DNA from: Dipetalonema caudispina
Lineage: Eukaryota > Nematoda > Chromadorea > Rhabditida > Onchocercidae
Direction: 5' to 3'
Length of the DNA stretch: 64,000 nucleotides
Assembly (NCBI GenBank): GCA_013365325.1
Contig: JABVXV010000141.1
Location: forward strand, 85,352-149,351
The notes under the pieces were generated by a model that was given only the letters and a program-made list of their open reading frames with translations, did no database searches and had not been told where the DNA came from. A program made the position numbers and the translations under genes. This document shows, one piece after another, positions 1 through 11,787 of this stretch. Each line of letters opens with the position of its first letter. Position 1 is the stretch's first letter.

Positions 1-1899
1 AACAAGATGGCCATTGCTGTTAATGATTCTGTGTCAATAGCTGATGTCACCAACTCACTGAAGGTCTCTTTTGTCTTCTGTTTTTTTTCAAAATTATTTT
101 TTTTTAAATTAGATGGGTTGTTTGATCATGCTTTATATCTTCATCTTTAACAGAAGGATTGATCTAGATGCATTGTTCTTGGGCCTTTTGAAAGGGGATA
201 TTCTTACTCAAAAATTTCTGAAAAGTTTTCATTTACTCATATTTCCACGTTTTGCTATTTTTATAACTGGTACCATTCATCAATCGGAAATTCAGATTTT
301 GATTTATCCGATGCCATGAAGTTGCAGACATTCATTTTTAAAGATTTTGATATTACAACAACAAGGTTCTTCTCGTTCTAAAAATGTGGAAACATCTGAA
401 TTGAAAATTGCTTTTTTATGACTTTCAAAATTCTGGAAAGCGGTCTTATACAAGTTATCTGAATTGATATTGATCAAAATGATTTAGGTAGAAAGTTCTA
501 CATCGGTCGATAGTAAAACACCAATAAGCGCGTCAATATGGAATCCCCACTCAAATGGAAGTACCTTAGCAGTAGCTTATGATACATCATTGAAAGGAAT
601 TGATGTTCGTAGTCTCCAGTAAGTTGGCATTATTCCCTTAAATTTTTTTATCAGACATGGCCAGAGGCATCCTTGTGGATTACTTGTATCTCAAGAAAAT
701 CTGTGGAATTTCACGATCTCTAAACAAAATCCATTTCCATGTTTTGTACATTTTCCTGATATATTTTAATCCTGTAATGCAAATATTTCGGTAAAAAATC
801 AATTTAAGTTATTGCAGGGAAGCGTTTTGTATTAAACATGTAAATTCACCTCGTGTCAGGAATTTGGATTTTAATCCCAATGTGCAGCACATTGTAGCAA
901 CTTGTGGCAACGATTTTAGGGTGGTATTGTGGGATATACGAAAGGTGGATATGCCTCTGAAAGTTTTACAAGATCATTCGCATTGGTAAGTTTTTATTCC
1001 GATATCGGTTTCGTTTTTGAAATGATTAGCTTTTTAGTTTTTACAAATTCAAGCTTCCTCACTTCGATACATCATCTATGTTTGCTCTTTTGTATATATT
1101 GTCAATAAGCATTCAGTAGGTTCCCAGTTTGCATCGATTTCTTAATATTTTGCGTTTTTGCTACTGCTATGTTGCAATCAATTGTTGTTGTTGTCTAATA
1201 TGGAAGTGTTTTTCGATACTGAAAAAAAAAAAAAGAATTTGTCGTGCTTAGAGTAGGGATCATGAAGTAGAACACTGAAATGTTAATTCCATACAGTTAT
1301 AACTAGCAAAATCGAACTTTACCATCGTTTTAGGGTATGGTGCGTCAAGTTCAATCCCATTCATGACCAGTTGTTGTTGTCAGCAGGCAGTGATGCTAGA
1401 TTGTTCCTGAATAGCTTGGAATCTCTTAGCTCTGAATCTATCCATTCCCTTGCATTGGTACCGGACGATAACTGTTCTTCACCAGAAAAGTAACGTCTTT
1501 AAATTCAAAGTGAATTTCAATGTCGCGTTTCTAAATATCATCAGTTGCATGGAATCCGAGAATGGTTCTAAAGAAATTTTGAATAGCTCAGTTTGCGGAA
1601 GATTCAAATACATAAATTTCTGGATCTTACAGAATTTCTAACATTATCTACATCCGCCACTTGCATCCGATGCTTTCTATTCCACTCTAATGTTTTGCTA
1701 TATATTAATTACCCAGGATTTTTTTTTCAGTGTTTTGGGTGATGAACGTTTGGAAAAAATGGAAGAGCATGAGGAATCGGTATACAGTTGTGCATGGGCT
1801 GCCAACGATCCATGGGTTTTTGCTTCCGTTTCCTTCGATGGTAGAGTAATTGTTTCGAAAGTAAAACGACATCACAAATATGCCATATTGCGGTTATAG
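1..1899 (+). CDS. EIPR1: EARP/GARP-interacting WD40 protein EIPR1 (TSSC1), 5' truncated by window edge
   Basis: WD-repeat protein that binds the EARP and GARP tethering complexes and acts in endosomal recycling and dense-core vesicle cargo sorting (known for the family). Five exons are visible: 1-63, 488-618, 818-985, 1334-1489, 1731-1899, all joining in frame; the stop is TAG at 1897. The translation shows successive WD blades, including NLDFNPNVQHIVATCGNDF, VVLWDIRK, HSHWVWCVKFNP and DPWVFASVSFDGRV. The last blade (EEHEESVYSCAW) and the short C-terminal tail match the TSSC1 family end. The N-terminal part lies left of the window. Downstream is a convergent collagen gene. Another WD40 protein is possible but the C-terminus is characteristic. 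Confidence 0.9.
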
Positions 1900-3653
1900 C
1901 AAAGAATCAATAGTGGCAAGAAGTTATGATGTGATATTCTTATAATTATCCTAATATGATTCGGGATAGGATATAATAGAGTACTGTCTTTTTTCTCAAT
2001 TGCTTTAAAGATAATGAAATTTTTTAATCCTATTTTTGATATATATCGTTCTAAATTATTCATTTTGTGAATTTACTTCTAAAATTTGTGCTTTTACTTA
2101 TTTAAATTTGTCTTCGTTTTTTTGCTTCAAATCATTTTTTCATTCCAAATTTGATTTTAAGTTAATGTCAAATTTATTTTATTTCAAATTTACTTCAATT
2201 CGTTTTGAAACAACTTGCGGTTTATTGCTTTCAAATCCCTTTGACATGGAATTGCAGAAGATAATTGCTATTTTATAAAATGGTTTGTATTCCTACGCAG
2301 TGTCGATTTATTGGCATAAAGCGTGTTAGTTTTTTTATTCTAATATTCCCTTTACTGAAAAGTTTAACTCTACCATAGTCAAATTTTTCAGTAAAGAAAG
2401 TAGTAAAATCTTTGCAAGTTGCAAGAAAAACAGAAAACTTTAATATGGATCACTGACTGATTCCAGAGATTCAAATACAACTTGTCATCTACCGTTTGTT
2501 AGAAAGTCCTGGATATATCTATTGGTTTGCAAGGCTTCTACTTCCATTTCTATTTCTTATTCTCAGAACAACTTAAAAGTTTTTTTTTTTCTTTTATATT
2601 CACAAGCAACCATATTGGAAACGCTAATCTTACCGTAGAAGTAGTCTCATCCTTCAGATTTGAGATATTCATGGAAATCACTCAAACTCATTAGTATATT
2701 CAATGTTTCCTGCTTACTGCATTGCAGTCTTATTCTAATCCTACTTTTTTAGTTGAATTATGGTATTAATTCAATGAAAGAGTTGATCGGAAAGATTGTT
2801 GTGTTATAAATCGAATAAGCCTGTCAAGTTTTGTGGGATCATAAAAATACATTAGATTCCAACTCCTTTTTACTTCCATTTGAATCCTTTTTTCTTTGAA
2901 TGCAATGTGGCAATGAATTCAAAGTAGCCAGTATCAGTGAAAGTTGTTCAGGTAGTAAACGGGGAAGATGTCCTCATTCATTCCTTCTTTTAATCTTCGC
3001 TTTTGTTTTATATTTTATATACCTACTTTATATATTTTATTGTTTTATACTTTATATCTTTAGTTGAATCTGATTCCATCACCTTTCAATCCTCTCAGAA
3101 GTGATTGTCTAATATGACGAATAGAAAGTAAATATCAGATAAAGTCACTGAACAAAACAAATGAATAAAGCTTAAAAGTAAAAAAAAAAAATAAATCAGG
3201 AAGAGAGATGAGAGGATGGAATCAGTGGACTAGTGAACAATAATGCGGTGTGAATTGAAGTATCCTTCATAACTTCTGCTTTGATTGATTTTATCGGATA
3301 TCGCTGCTGTCGTTTATATTATGCTGTTTTTGATTAAACATTGAAAACTCATAGAATTCAATCTGATAGGCATATTTTAAGCTACTTTCTCCATATCACA
3401 ATAAGATTAAATCCACGAAGTTTCCATGGAAGTGATTTGTATCAGAATTTGATTATTTCATACTTTTTTTTTTTTGATAAAAGAGATTGAAGATTGTTGA
3501 ATTGAGGATTTAATTGGATTATATTATAGATCATTATAGTTTTCTGTGTTATCTGTAGCATTGCGAATTGCAGTGATTTATTATCTGTTGAAGAAGAGAA
3601 GAGAAACTGAGAAAATGAGATTCTGAAAGATAATTTCTGTTGTTGTACTGCAT
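1900..3653. other. Convergent intergenic spacer between EIPR1 and the collagen gene
   Basis: AT-rich sequence with no reading frame I can support. It holds the 3' ends of both flanking genes and several short homopolymer runs. The short ORFs here have composition typical of spacer. Confidence 0.6.
3577..3582 (-). terminator. Poly(A) signal of the collagen gene
   Basis: AATAAA on the minus strand, about 70 bases after the collagen stop codon. Confidence 0.6.
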
Positions 3654-3877
3654 TTAATAACCCGGAGCAAGACGTGCTGGTGGACAATGATCGCAGCTTC
3701 CCGGTGCACCTGGTTGACCTGGTTCACCTGGTGGTCCTGGTTGTCCAGTTGCACCCGGTGGACCTGTAATTTGTGATTCATTAATAACTTGTTCAAATGA
3801 ACGAATTTCTAATTAAAATTTTGAATTCTTTTTCTCAGTTCGACAAACATAGAGATGGAAGAATTCATGAAAATAAG

Positions 3878-3914
<37 letters not shown>

Positions 3915-5783
3915 TTAAACATACCACGCGGTCCTGGTTCTCCTGGGCCTCCGGGTTCTCCGTTCTCACCATCTCTGCCTGGTGGTCCAGGTCGTCCAGG
4001 TTGTCCTGGTGAACCTGGTCGTCCTGGTTGTCCTGGAGGTCCTGGTGGTGGCCGTTCTCCCGGAATGACTTGTCCAGGTTCACCTGGTGGTCCACGTTGT
4101 CCAGGTTGTCCATTTTGACCAGGACTACCTGGTGGTCCTGGTGGTCCTTGGGGCCCTGGTGCGCCATCTTCACCGTCTAAAAAAAGTATGTATATATACG
4201 GAAATTTCTGCAGTATCTAGAAGTGTATAGCTTAATAAGCATTGGATGGGAAACTTACTTGGTCCGGGACTTCCAGGTTGTCCATCAGGTCCAGGTGGTC
4301 CGGGTGCTCCAGCAGGTCCTGGTGCAGCCTGACATGGACACTGGGGAGGTACTGGAAGTAACCGATCGTGGAGATCAGCATCTGGACCTGGTGGTCCAGG
4401 TGCTCCGGGACCTTCGCCTGGTGCACCATCTCTTCCCGGTTCACCTGGTGGCCCATCTGGTCCAGGTGGTCCTTGCTGGCATGTGCAGCATTGAGCTTCG
4501 ACCTGACGAGTAGCACGAACCAGAATATCAAATGGTTCATTATCCTTCTCCGGTTCCATTTCCACCATCTCCTTCCACATATCACGTGAACGTGACTTGC
4601 AATACTCTACTTCACTCTAAAAAATATAATTCCAGTAGCTTAAATAAGTAACTCCAAAATTCGAAATTTTTATAATTTTTTAAGTTTTCGAAATGTTCAA
4701 GAAAAAAAATTCATAAACTGTTACGTATTTAATGGAAAGGAATAATCACATTGATTTCTTTGAAATATTTTATTTTAATCGTCTAAAACAAATTTATTAA
4801 TGAAAAAATTTTTTCGAAAAGACATCCAAAACCGGATCCTAATTTTTCATTACTTTGCACTCACTATGGATTTTTTCATGACCTCATTTTCCTTTCCCTT
4901 TTTTTTTTTTTCTTCATTATTATATTAAATAAGAATGAAAACTAGTCCGACATAAGGTACAATTTTTTATGCAAAATTTGACAAACATTACATCTATTCA
5001 TTTCTCTCTCTCTTTCTCTCTCTTTTCTTTTTTTTTTTTTCATAAATTTATCCCGCACTTTTTATTTTTATTTTAAATTTATTGCATGAATTCAAAAGAT
5101 AATAGAAATAATTTCTTCTACATTCTTTTCTTTTTTTTTTTTTTTTTTTTCCCTCACTGCCTTAATTAATGTTTATTTGAGAAAAATTTCATGTATGATA
5201 TCATTGCTATCATAAGTTTTATAATTTTAATCTTTCAAAAGTGCATCTTTACAAGTTAAAATATTTAAAATATATTTACAAATATATTTAGTTTTTATTT
5301 GCGAAAAATACTCTAAACTTGTTTAAGTAAATTTATATATGTCAAATTTATGTTAATTTTTGACGTAAATTACGTGAGACAGAAACATCGTATAATTTTA
5401 TAACAACTATTATTTTACTCGAAAAAAAAAAAAAAAAAAGAGTACAGAAATATATGTTTAATAATAATGGTTAAATAAAAAGAATGTTAAGTTATTTTTT
5501 GAGTATTAAATTTCAACTTTTTTTTTTTTTTTTTAAGCAAAGTAATAAAAAATTTTTATAAAATAAATAAAAAATAGCCAACAGGAATGAATGAATAATA
5601 GTAGCAAATGAAATTTTGATTTTTTTTTTTTTTTTTTGAGTTTATAATTACCTGTACGGTTGCTTGTAATGTTTGAACATAATAGAAAACCATAGGAAAC
5701 GTGAAAATACACGCTGTTACGGCTACCGTTGAAAATACAACAGCAACAAAAGCAACCGAACGTAGTGATGATTTGTTCGCCAT
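3654..5783 (-). CDS. Cuticle collagen
   Basis: Structural collagen secreted by the hypodermis into the nematode cuticle. Four exons on the minus strand: 5783-5652, 4616-4259, 4176-3925, 3763-3654, giving 283 residues. Residues 1-44 form the nematode cuticle collagen N-domain with a long hydrophobic stretch (about 9-38) acting as signal anchor. A basic RATR motif at 78-81 fits the subtilisin-type processing site of homology box A. A CCTC cluster (87-90) precedes the first Gly-X-Y block; interruptions around the [12 protein letters not shown] segment split the triple helix. The C-terminus has the paired cysteines CDHC followed by PPARLAPGY, shared by many nematode cuticle collagens. I cannot assign a specific dpy, sqt, rol or col orthologue. 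Intron 1 is about 1 kb and pyrimidine-rich. Confidence 0.93.
3881..3912. repeat. (TA)n microsatellite in the last collagen intron
   Basis: About 16 TA units, starting just inside the donor side of intron 3 of the collagen gene. Confidence 0.95.
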
Positions 5784-7040
5784 ATTTTGTTGTTATCTAT
5801 ACAACTACAACATCAATCCTACATGTTGTCTTTTATAGAGTGAGAATATATGCCGTGTAAAACCAGTATGGACGGAATGGTGGAACGAACTAACAACAGA
5901 TCATCAAGAGGGAAACACCATATTGTCCATTTTGATGAAAATCTATCATTACTATAGTTGCATCCAATCATCTACACGTTTCATGTAATTTTTATAATAT
6001 TTTCATCAATTTACGTCAACAATGATAATCATAATGATTCTCTAAATATTGAAAAATATGATCGAATATAATCATTCATAGGTAATAAATATTTTAAGTT
6101 GAAAACAAAACCTTATTATTCTTTCTATCTTTAATAAAATTGATTTCAAATAAAATTTATAACTTTTAATTATAATCTTACATTTAAATTTTTAGTTTTA
6201 ACATTTAAATTTTAATAGTTAATATTAGAAGCTTTAGGCCATATTTTACTATGTTATGTATGCAATTTTCTAACGCTAATTTTATTTTCTTTTTTTTTTT
6301 TTCTTTTTTTTTTTCGACAAAAATTCTTTCCTATTAAAAAGAAGTCAGTATCCGCATTAAAAAATAATAGATTAGTTTGGATCAAATTTTTTAATTTAAT
6401 CAAAATTGTCATTTCATTTCAAAATCATTCATTTCATGATGAGATCAATCATTCATTATAGCACATGAACAAATGAATGTTTGAATTGCATGTCACATGA
6501 ACAAAACTTGATTTTTAACTGTTTTCCACATACATACATTAAAATACATTTCATTAATTTATAATTGAAACAGACTATTATTACTTGATATAGTTTGTTA
6601 ATTAAAATAGGATCAATATGGAAACTTTAATGTTAATATAATACAATATTTAAATTTTAATTTCAATTAAAATTTACTCATATTTTATTAACAAATATTT
6701 ATTAGTTATCTTTTATATAACATTGTGATTTATTTTCAACAGGAATAAATATTAATTGAATGAAATATGTAATACAACTAATAAACATTGCTTGTTGATA
6801 TTACAATAGGTAAGCAAACTACAATGAAAATATTTCGCCGAAATTAAAAGGAAAGAAAAAGAAAAAAATTTTTAAAATAAATTGAAAATATGAAAAATGG
6901 ACAGTACTCTTTTCGTTTAAAGAGAGAAAAAAAAAATGACAATGAGTTAGTTTCGTCAATTATTACTTTATTGTTGTAGAAAATGGTAATGTTATAAAAG
7001 AAGATGATTATTGAAATTTGCGCTTATTACATTTCTTCTC

Positions 7041-7060
7041 ATATATATATATATATATAT
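7041..7060. repeat. (AT)10 microsatellite
   Basis: Perfect dinucleotide run in spacer. Confidence 0.95.
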
Positions 7061-7329
7061 TTCATCGTTTATTGTCGTTATAAAAAAAGAAAGAAATTTC
7101 AAACAAATATTTTTATTGAAATGTATAAATAATACTGAAAAAGAAGAGAAAATTAGAAGCTATTGTAAATATGTATAATATTAAAAATAAAACGATAGAA
7201 GACATATGGTAATAAATTCGAGTCCATGAAATTTTAAAAAATAATTAAAAATTGGATGAAAAAAGGATTTGTAGTATATATCAATACGTAGAAGTTATGT
7301 AAGAGCTACAAAAATTAATGTGATTTATG

Positions 7330-7497
7330 ATATCAATTGTTTTAAAAGACAATTCAATGTATGAATGGTATCAGATAATCCAAAATCTGATTCATGTGTA
7401 TGATATCAGATAATTTAAAAGATAATTCATTGTTAGTATTTTTTAAATGATACATTGTATGGCATCAGATGATCCAAAATGTGATTCATTGTATAAT
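7330..7497. repeat. Degenerate tandem repeat, about four units of roughly 30-60 bp
   Basis: The words ATCAGATAATCCAAAATC, then GATTCATTGTATG, recur with substitutions at about 7330, 7370, 7403 and 7462. The units share the order ATCAGAT, (TC)CAAAA or TTAAAA, GATTCATTGT. Confidence 0.7.
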
Positions 7498-7572
7498 AAT
7501 AATGCTACTGAACAATTTTTCATACGGATAAAAAAATACGAAAAAAAAAACAGTTAGGGGGTGAAATGTCTG

Positions 7573-7599
7573 AAAAAAAAAAAAAAAAAAAAAAAAAAA
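7573..7599. repeat. Long poly(A) tract
   Basis: About 26 consecutive A bases in spacer. No flanking duplication or coding remnant marks it as a retroelement tail. Confidence 0.9.
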
Positions 7600-7921
7600 G
7601 GTTTATTGAAAAATTCATGAATTTATGAATAATGTGTCATTTTATGTTATCAGTTTAAATGATGCAAACATCCAAAGAGACCCTTCTAATTAGATGAATG
7701 AACAACAATAACGATGAAAAAGATTCGAATGGTTAGCTAAGAATCGAATAATTGTATATGATGTAATGAAGTGATATTTCTAACTTAATAGATATATTTG
7801 AATTCTAATTATAATTTTAATAAACTAAACAAAATATATTTTTCTTACATTTATTTATTTTAAGCGATGCATAAATTACTAACAAGAATGAGTAAGATGT
7901 CATTTCTATAATTTTCAAACG

Positions 7922-8463
7922 ATGACAATCGGTTGGTACTATGAGCTTGTTGAAATGCTTTTCCGTAATGTATCCATGTTGCTAATGTCGTTAATAGTTT
8001 GTACAATTGTTTCCTGCAAGTATCATCGAAAACCGAAGGTAGTTTACAACATAAATCAAATTGAAAGTAGGGAGAGGGAGAGAGAGAGAGAGAGAGAGAA
8101 AAAGAAAAGTAAGAAATATGTGAGATTGAATTCACTTCTTGGATATGAAATCATTGTATCCAAATGATTATCGTCAACCATTTTTTTTTTCTTTTTTTTT
8201 CTTTCACTTGCATTACATTTAAAAGTTTCATTATTATTCAGATAATCAAATTACTGATTTTTTAGGATCCAAAATTCATTGATGAAAATGACCCTCATGC
8301 TAACACATTGTATAATATTAAAACCGATATTGCATTTCCAAAAAGGGTACTGGAAGAAAAGCGGCAAAATCATCGGATAGATACGACTGCTATGAGTTGG
8401 AGTCACGAATATGAAAGCAATATGCCACCGTCTCTTTCGTTGTCATCTTTCCAATATTATTAA
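7922..8463 (+). CDS. Small single-pass membrane protein, unrecognised
   Basis: Two exons, 7922-8038 and 8266-8463, join in phase 0 to give 104 residues. The donor is AAG|GTAGTT and the acceptor TTTTTTAG. The N-terminus (about residues 8-32) is a hydrophobic segment, LLMSLIVCTIVSC, followed by basic KYHRKPK, which suggests a signal anchor with the tail in the cytosol. The rest is hydrophilic and acidic/basic mixed. I do not recognise a family. An alternative end is likely: an acceptor at 8498 opens a further in-frame stretch of 26 codons to a TAA at 8578-8580, and three GT dinucleotides (8430, 8439, 8442) lie in the right phase to splice to it. Function is unknown; the gene could be nematode-restricted. 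Confidence 0.6.
8070..8100. repeat. (GA)n microsatellite inside the intron of the small membrane protein gene
   Basis: Purine run GGGAGAGGGAGAGAG continuing as GA units. Read through, it would encode a spurious Arg-Glu repeat. Confidence 0.95.
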
Positions 8464-8580
8464 ATGTTAAAAAAATATTTGAAATTGAAAAATTGCAGTG
8501 ATATCCAAGAATCAGAACCAAGTTCATTAGATCCACAAAATCTACTACCGCAACAGATGTCGCATAGGCTGCAAAAATAA

Positions 8581-9632
8581 CCCCAAAACGCAGTCATTTC
8601 CATGAGGATATGAACAACAAGAAATTTCGCATTTACTTCTGCCTGTTTCAATCATTTATTTTCATCGCAGTAATTTCGGAAATTTAAATTTGACAATGAT
8701 TTTTCTCCTCATTTTTTTTCCCAATGCGATTATTTAAACAAGATCCCAAAAGTTTTGTTAATCTGATCTTCTTGCAAAAAATTGACCTTATGGATTTTTT
8801 CAAATTGACTTTTTGTTCGCATATTTTATCATCGTAATCTGCGCAGTTCTTAGTTTATATATATCTTTTATAACACGAAACAGTTTAATATTTGGATTTA
8901 TACATGCAATAAATTTCTGAGCTTGCCATAAAATCTCTATGAATCGAAATTCTGATGTTGTATGCAAGTCGTAATCACCCTGATGGCACTAATACATTTG
9001 TGATCGGCTTTATCAGGAAAGTCAGAAAGAGCAACTGTACGCTTAGTCTACGAGACTATTAGATAACTTTCTTAAGACTACATTATCATTAGGAATAATG
9101 TGATAATTGACATCATTAACTGTTTCCACGCAGTATTCAGTCCAAACATTATCACTAAAACCAGTCTGTACGACTGTATGTCACACTACGTGACCATATA
9201 ATTCATAGTCATTTTCTGAACTTTTAGGTAATGGAAGGTATATTCCAAAGTATTTGTTCAGGAAATTAAGTATGATAAAGCACAGACAAATTTCTTTCAA
9301 CATCGTTTATTTTGTATGTTAACAAAATACACCGAGAAATAATTAACCATGCAGATAGAAACAATACCACTAATACCAAAGAAATGTGTGCTTATCTCAG
9401 TTCTGATTGGCTAGATTTGAATTCCATTTTTCGAATTTATGAGACTTCATCACTTAATACCAAAAGTCAACTCCTAACACGGACAGAGTTCATTCTAATG
9501 ACGAGACTTTAGTGGTTAATAATCCATACTGCCTAACCATTGCCAAACAACTTGAACGATATGAAAAACAACAATTCACAAGTTAGACTAATTAATACTT
9601 CCAATGTAAAACAACAAAAATAATTTTAATGT
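8581..9632. other. Convergent spacer upstream of RPS27 3' end
   Basis: No supported gene. One 66-codon plus-strand ORF (9312-9512) has no recognisable features. Confidence 0.55.
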
Positions 9633-10172
9633 TTAATGCTGCTTTTTCCGAAATGAACATCCTTCTGTTAGATGGGCTTTTCCACCAGTTGGTTGGCAAA
9701 GTACCGTATTACATCCAACGCAAACTACCACGGACTGAGCATGACTGAATACTGTTGTAATTTTGTAACATCCCGGACATTTTACATCCATGAAGAAAGA
9801 ATTCGGCTGCTGCACTAGCCTCTTCAACTTACATCGTTCTCGTTCCTTAAAACAAAAATACGGTTTCGCTACACTTGAATATGAGCATTAAAAGAATATG
9901 AAGAACAATGAAATACTTGCAATTCCAGTCAAAGATGGTATCTGGCAACGAAATTTGTAAAGTAATGCAAACCCAAAAAAGACGCAACGCAGTCTTAAAC
10001 ATAACTCATAGAGCTTCAACGGAAAAACGAAATCAGCTCTGAACTTAATCCATGCAAAATTTCCATATTATGAAGTGAACAAAGTGAATCTTATGCTGGA
10101 AAAATGAAAATACAGGATAACCAAGATTACCTTTTGAGGATCTGGATACAATAAATCTCGTGCTAACGGCAT
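9633..10172 (-). CDS. RPS27: 40S ribosomal protein S27 (eS27)
   Basis: Small-subunit ribosomal protein with a C2-C2 zinc ribbon. Exons 10172-10131 and 9845-9633 join at a phase 0 junction to give 84 residues, the usual family length. The N-terminus [15 protein letters not shown] is typical of the family. The zinc ligands are C37 and C40 (CPGC) and C56 and C59 (CVGC). The C-terminal segment CSFRKKQH is also family-typical. The start codon lies in an A-rich context. The gene sits alone, with its 5' side towards a C-rich spacer that probably includes the promoter. Confidence 0.97.
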
Positions 10173-11787
10173 TTTTATGTTAGATGAAATGCAATTATCC
10201 AAAAGTATTCGTTTATCTGGAACAATAAGGCATAAGTAAAATGAATAAATAATTACACATTCCAACTAGCTCATCTAATAGATCCATATTCAAGTTCACC
10301 AAAGCTTTCAAATTATATCAAGAGATCGAGATACCTCTCTATACAAAAACTAGAAAGACATAAATCATGTCTGTTTTTTACTTACACCCCCTATCCTACC
10401 CCTTTTTTCCTCACTAATAGCAACAATACCAAAACTTTCCGGTCACGTGACAGTAGAGCATACTTATGTGTACCAATGAAATTTCTAATTCCAACCACTC
10501 TAACTGATCTATTCAAAACCCTCCTCTTACCGCTCACGTACGACCACGTCTATCCCCCACGTCCCTTGCGGATCCAAACTCGACATTACGTAACCACCCT
10601 ACTCCGATCTCCTCTCCCTTCCTTCTCACATGCCCACAAACCCTTACAACCTATTGCGACTACAATATCAAACTTCGAGCAAGTAAAGTTCGCACACTGC
10701 ACGGATCCACATTTGCCTACTATCTTCTGATGGGAATTTTATCGCAAGAGGATGAATGGCGAGTGATTTTAAGTCGCTTCTACTTGCGATGTGTGATTTT
10801 TCACTTTCATTACTCGCAGCAAAATTAAATGATTAAATCTTACACAGTTCTACAATATAACCTCATATTACGAAATTGCAAAATTGGGAACAAATCTCCC
10901 ATACTTTTACAGGTGTACAAATAATACTTTTGTAAGTGTCGTAACTGTTTTAATTTTGTCATCTTAATGATAATCAGCATGACTTTTCCTCCATTCTTTA
11001 TTTCGGAGAGCTTTCAGGGTGTTTTCTTGAAATATAACTAATAAAGCGGATTTGCTTACCAAGTAAATCTTCCAATTTATTTAAAAATTAACGGAGCAAA
11101 CCACAAATCACATTTCTTTACTCAATGAAAATAGACGAACTTGTTGAATTCTTTTCCAGTTTATTTTCAAGATAATTCTTCTATGGCTTAGTAACGCCAT
11201 GAAATACATATATTCAGTAAATAGTCTTTAGGAAAATCCAGAGAACTGAATCTTCAACGAATGCTTTCAAATACTAAGCAGAAACGCCGTTTTTAACCGA
11301 ATTAAGTCTTAAAAAGAATAAAAATCAGATGAAATTACAAAATTTATTATGATATCACTGTCTCATAAGCAATGGGAATCACAAAAACAGTCGAAAGAAA
11401 AATCTTACTTCACGATTAAATGAAGTAAAAACTTCCTTCTTTACTAAGTTTTTATCACCATCAACACTGAAAAATTTCTAGAACACAACATTGGAAAATA
11501 TTGAGTTTTAGCAGAATCATCGCAAAAACTACCGAAATATTCTTTTAAAGAAAAGCATTTCGGCTAAACTGTGATTATACGCCTGAAATAAAGAGGAAAA
11601 AACCTTTGAGAGAGAATCATGATCCTAACTGTGAAGCATTCTGCTTAATACAACTGCGTATCAATGATTCCACGAAAGACAACCCGGTAGTATGTGATAA
11701 TCTACAGCATTAACATGAAAAACACAACACATGAAAAACGACAGAATACATGAAAAGCAAGGTTTAAAGAAAGTTCTGAGCAGTATT
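10173..11787. other. Spacer upstream of RPS27 and downstream of VPS28
   Basis: Holds the RPS27 promoter side and the VPS28 3' flank. The part at about 10380-10735 is markedly C-rich on the plus strand (G-rich on the RPS27 coding strand), unlike the rest of the spacer. No CDS is supported. Confidence 0.55.

Larger units (their letters stand above)
5784..7921. other. Divergent upstream spacer of collagen and small membrane protein gene
   Basis: Strongly AT-rich spacer holding both promoters. No CDS is supported. It contains TA and poly(A) runs and a degenerate tandem repeat at 7330-7497. Confidence 0.6.

Noticed and set aside
3855..4589. Several long ORFs on the plus strand and in other minus frames with Gly/Pro, His/Gln or Trp/Ser repeats
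   Set aside because: They are shadows of the collagen Gly-X-Y coding sequence; only the phase with the CDHC C-terminus and correct splice joins makes a collagen.
7573..7599. Poly(A) tract as tail of a retroposed copy
   Set aside because: No upstream gene-like sequence or target-site duplication was visible; many similar A/T runs occur across the window.
8039..8167. Arg-Glu repeat at the C-terminus of the 7922 ORF
   Set aside because: It is read-through of the (GA)n microsatellite in the intron; the donor at 8039 and acceptor at 8265 give a better protein.
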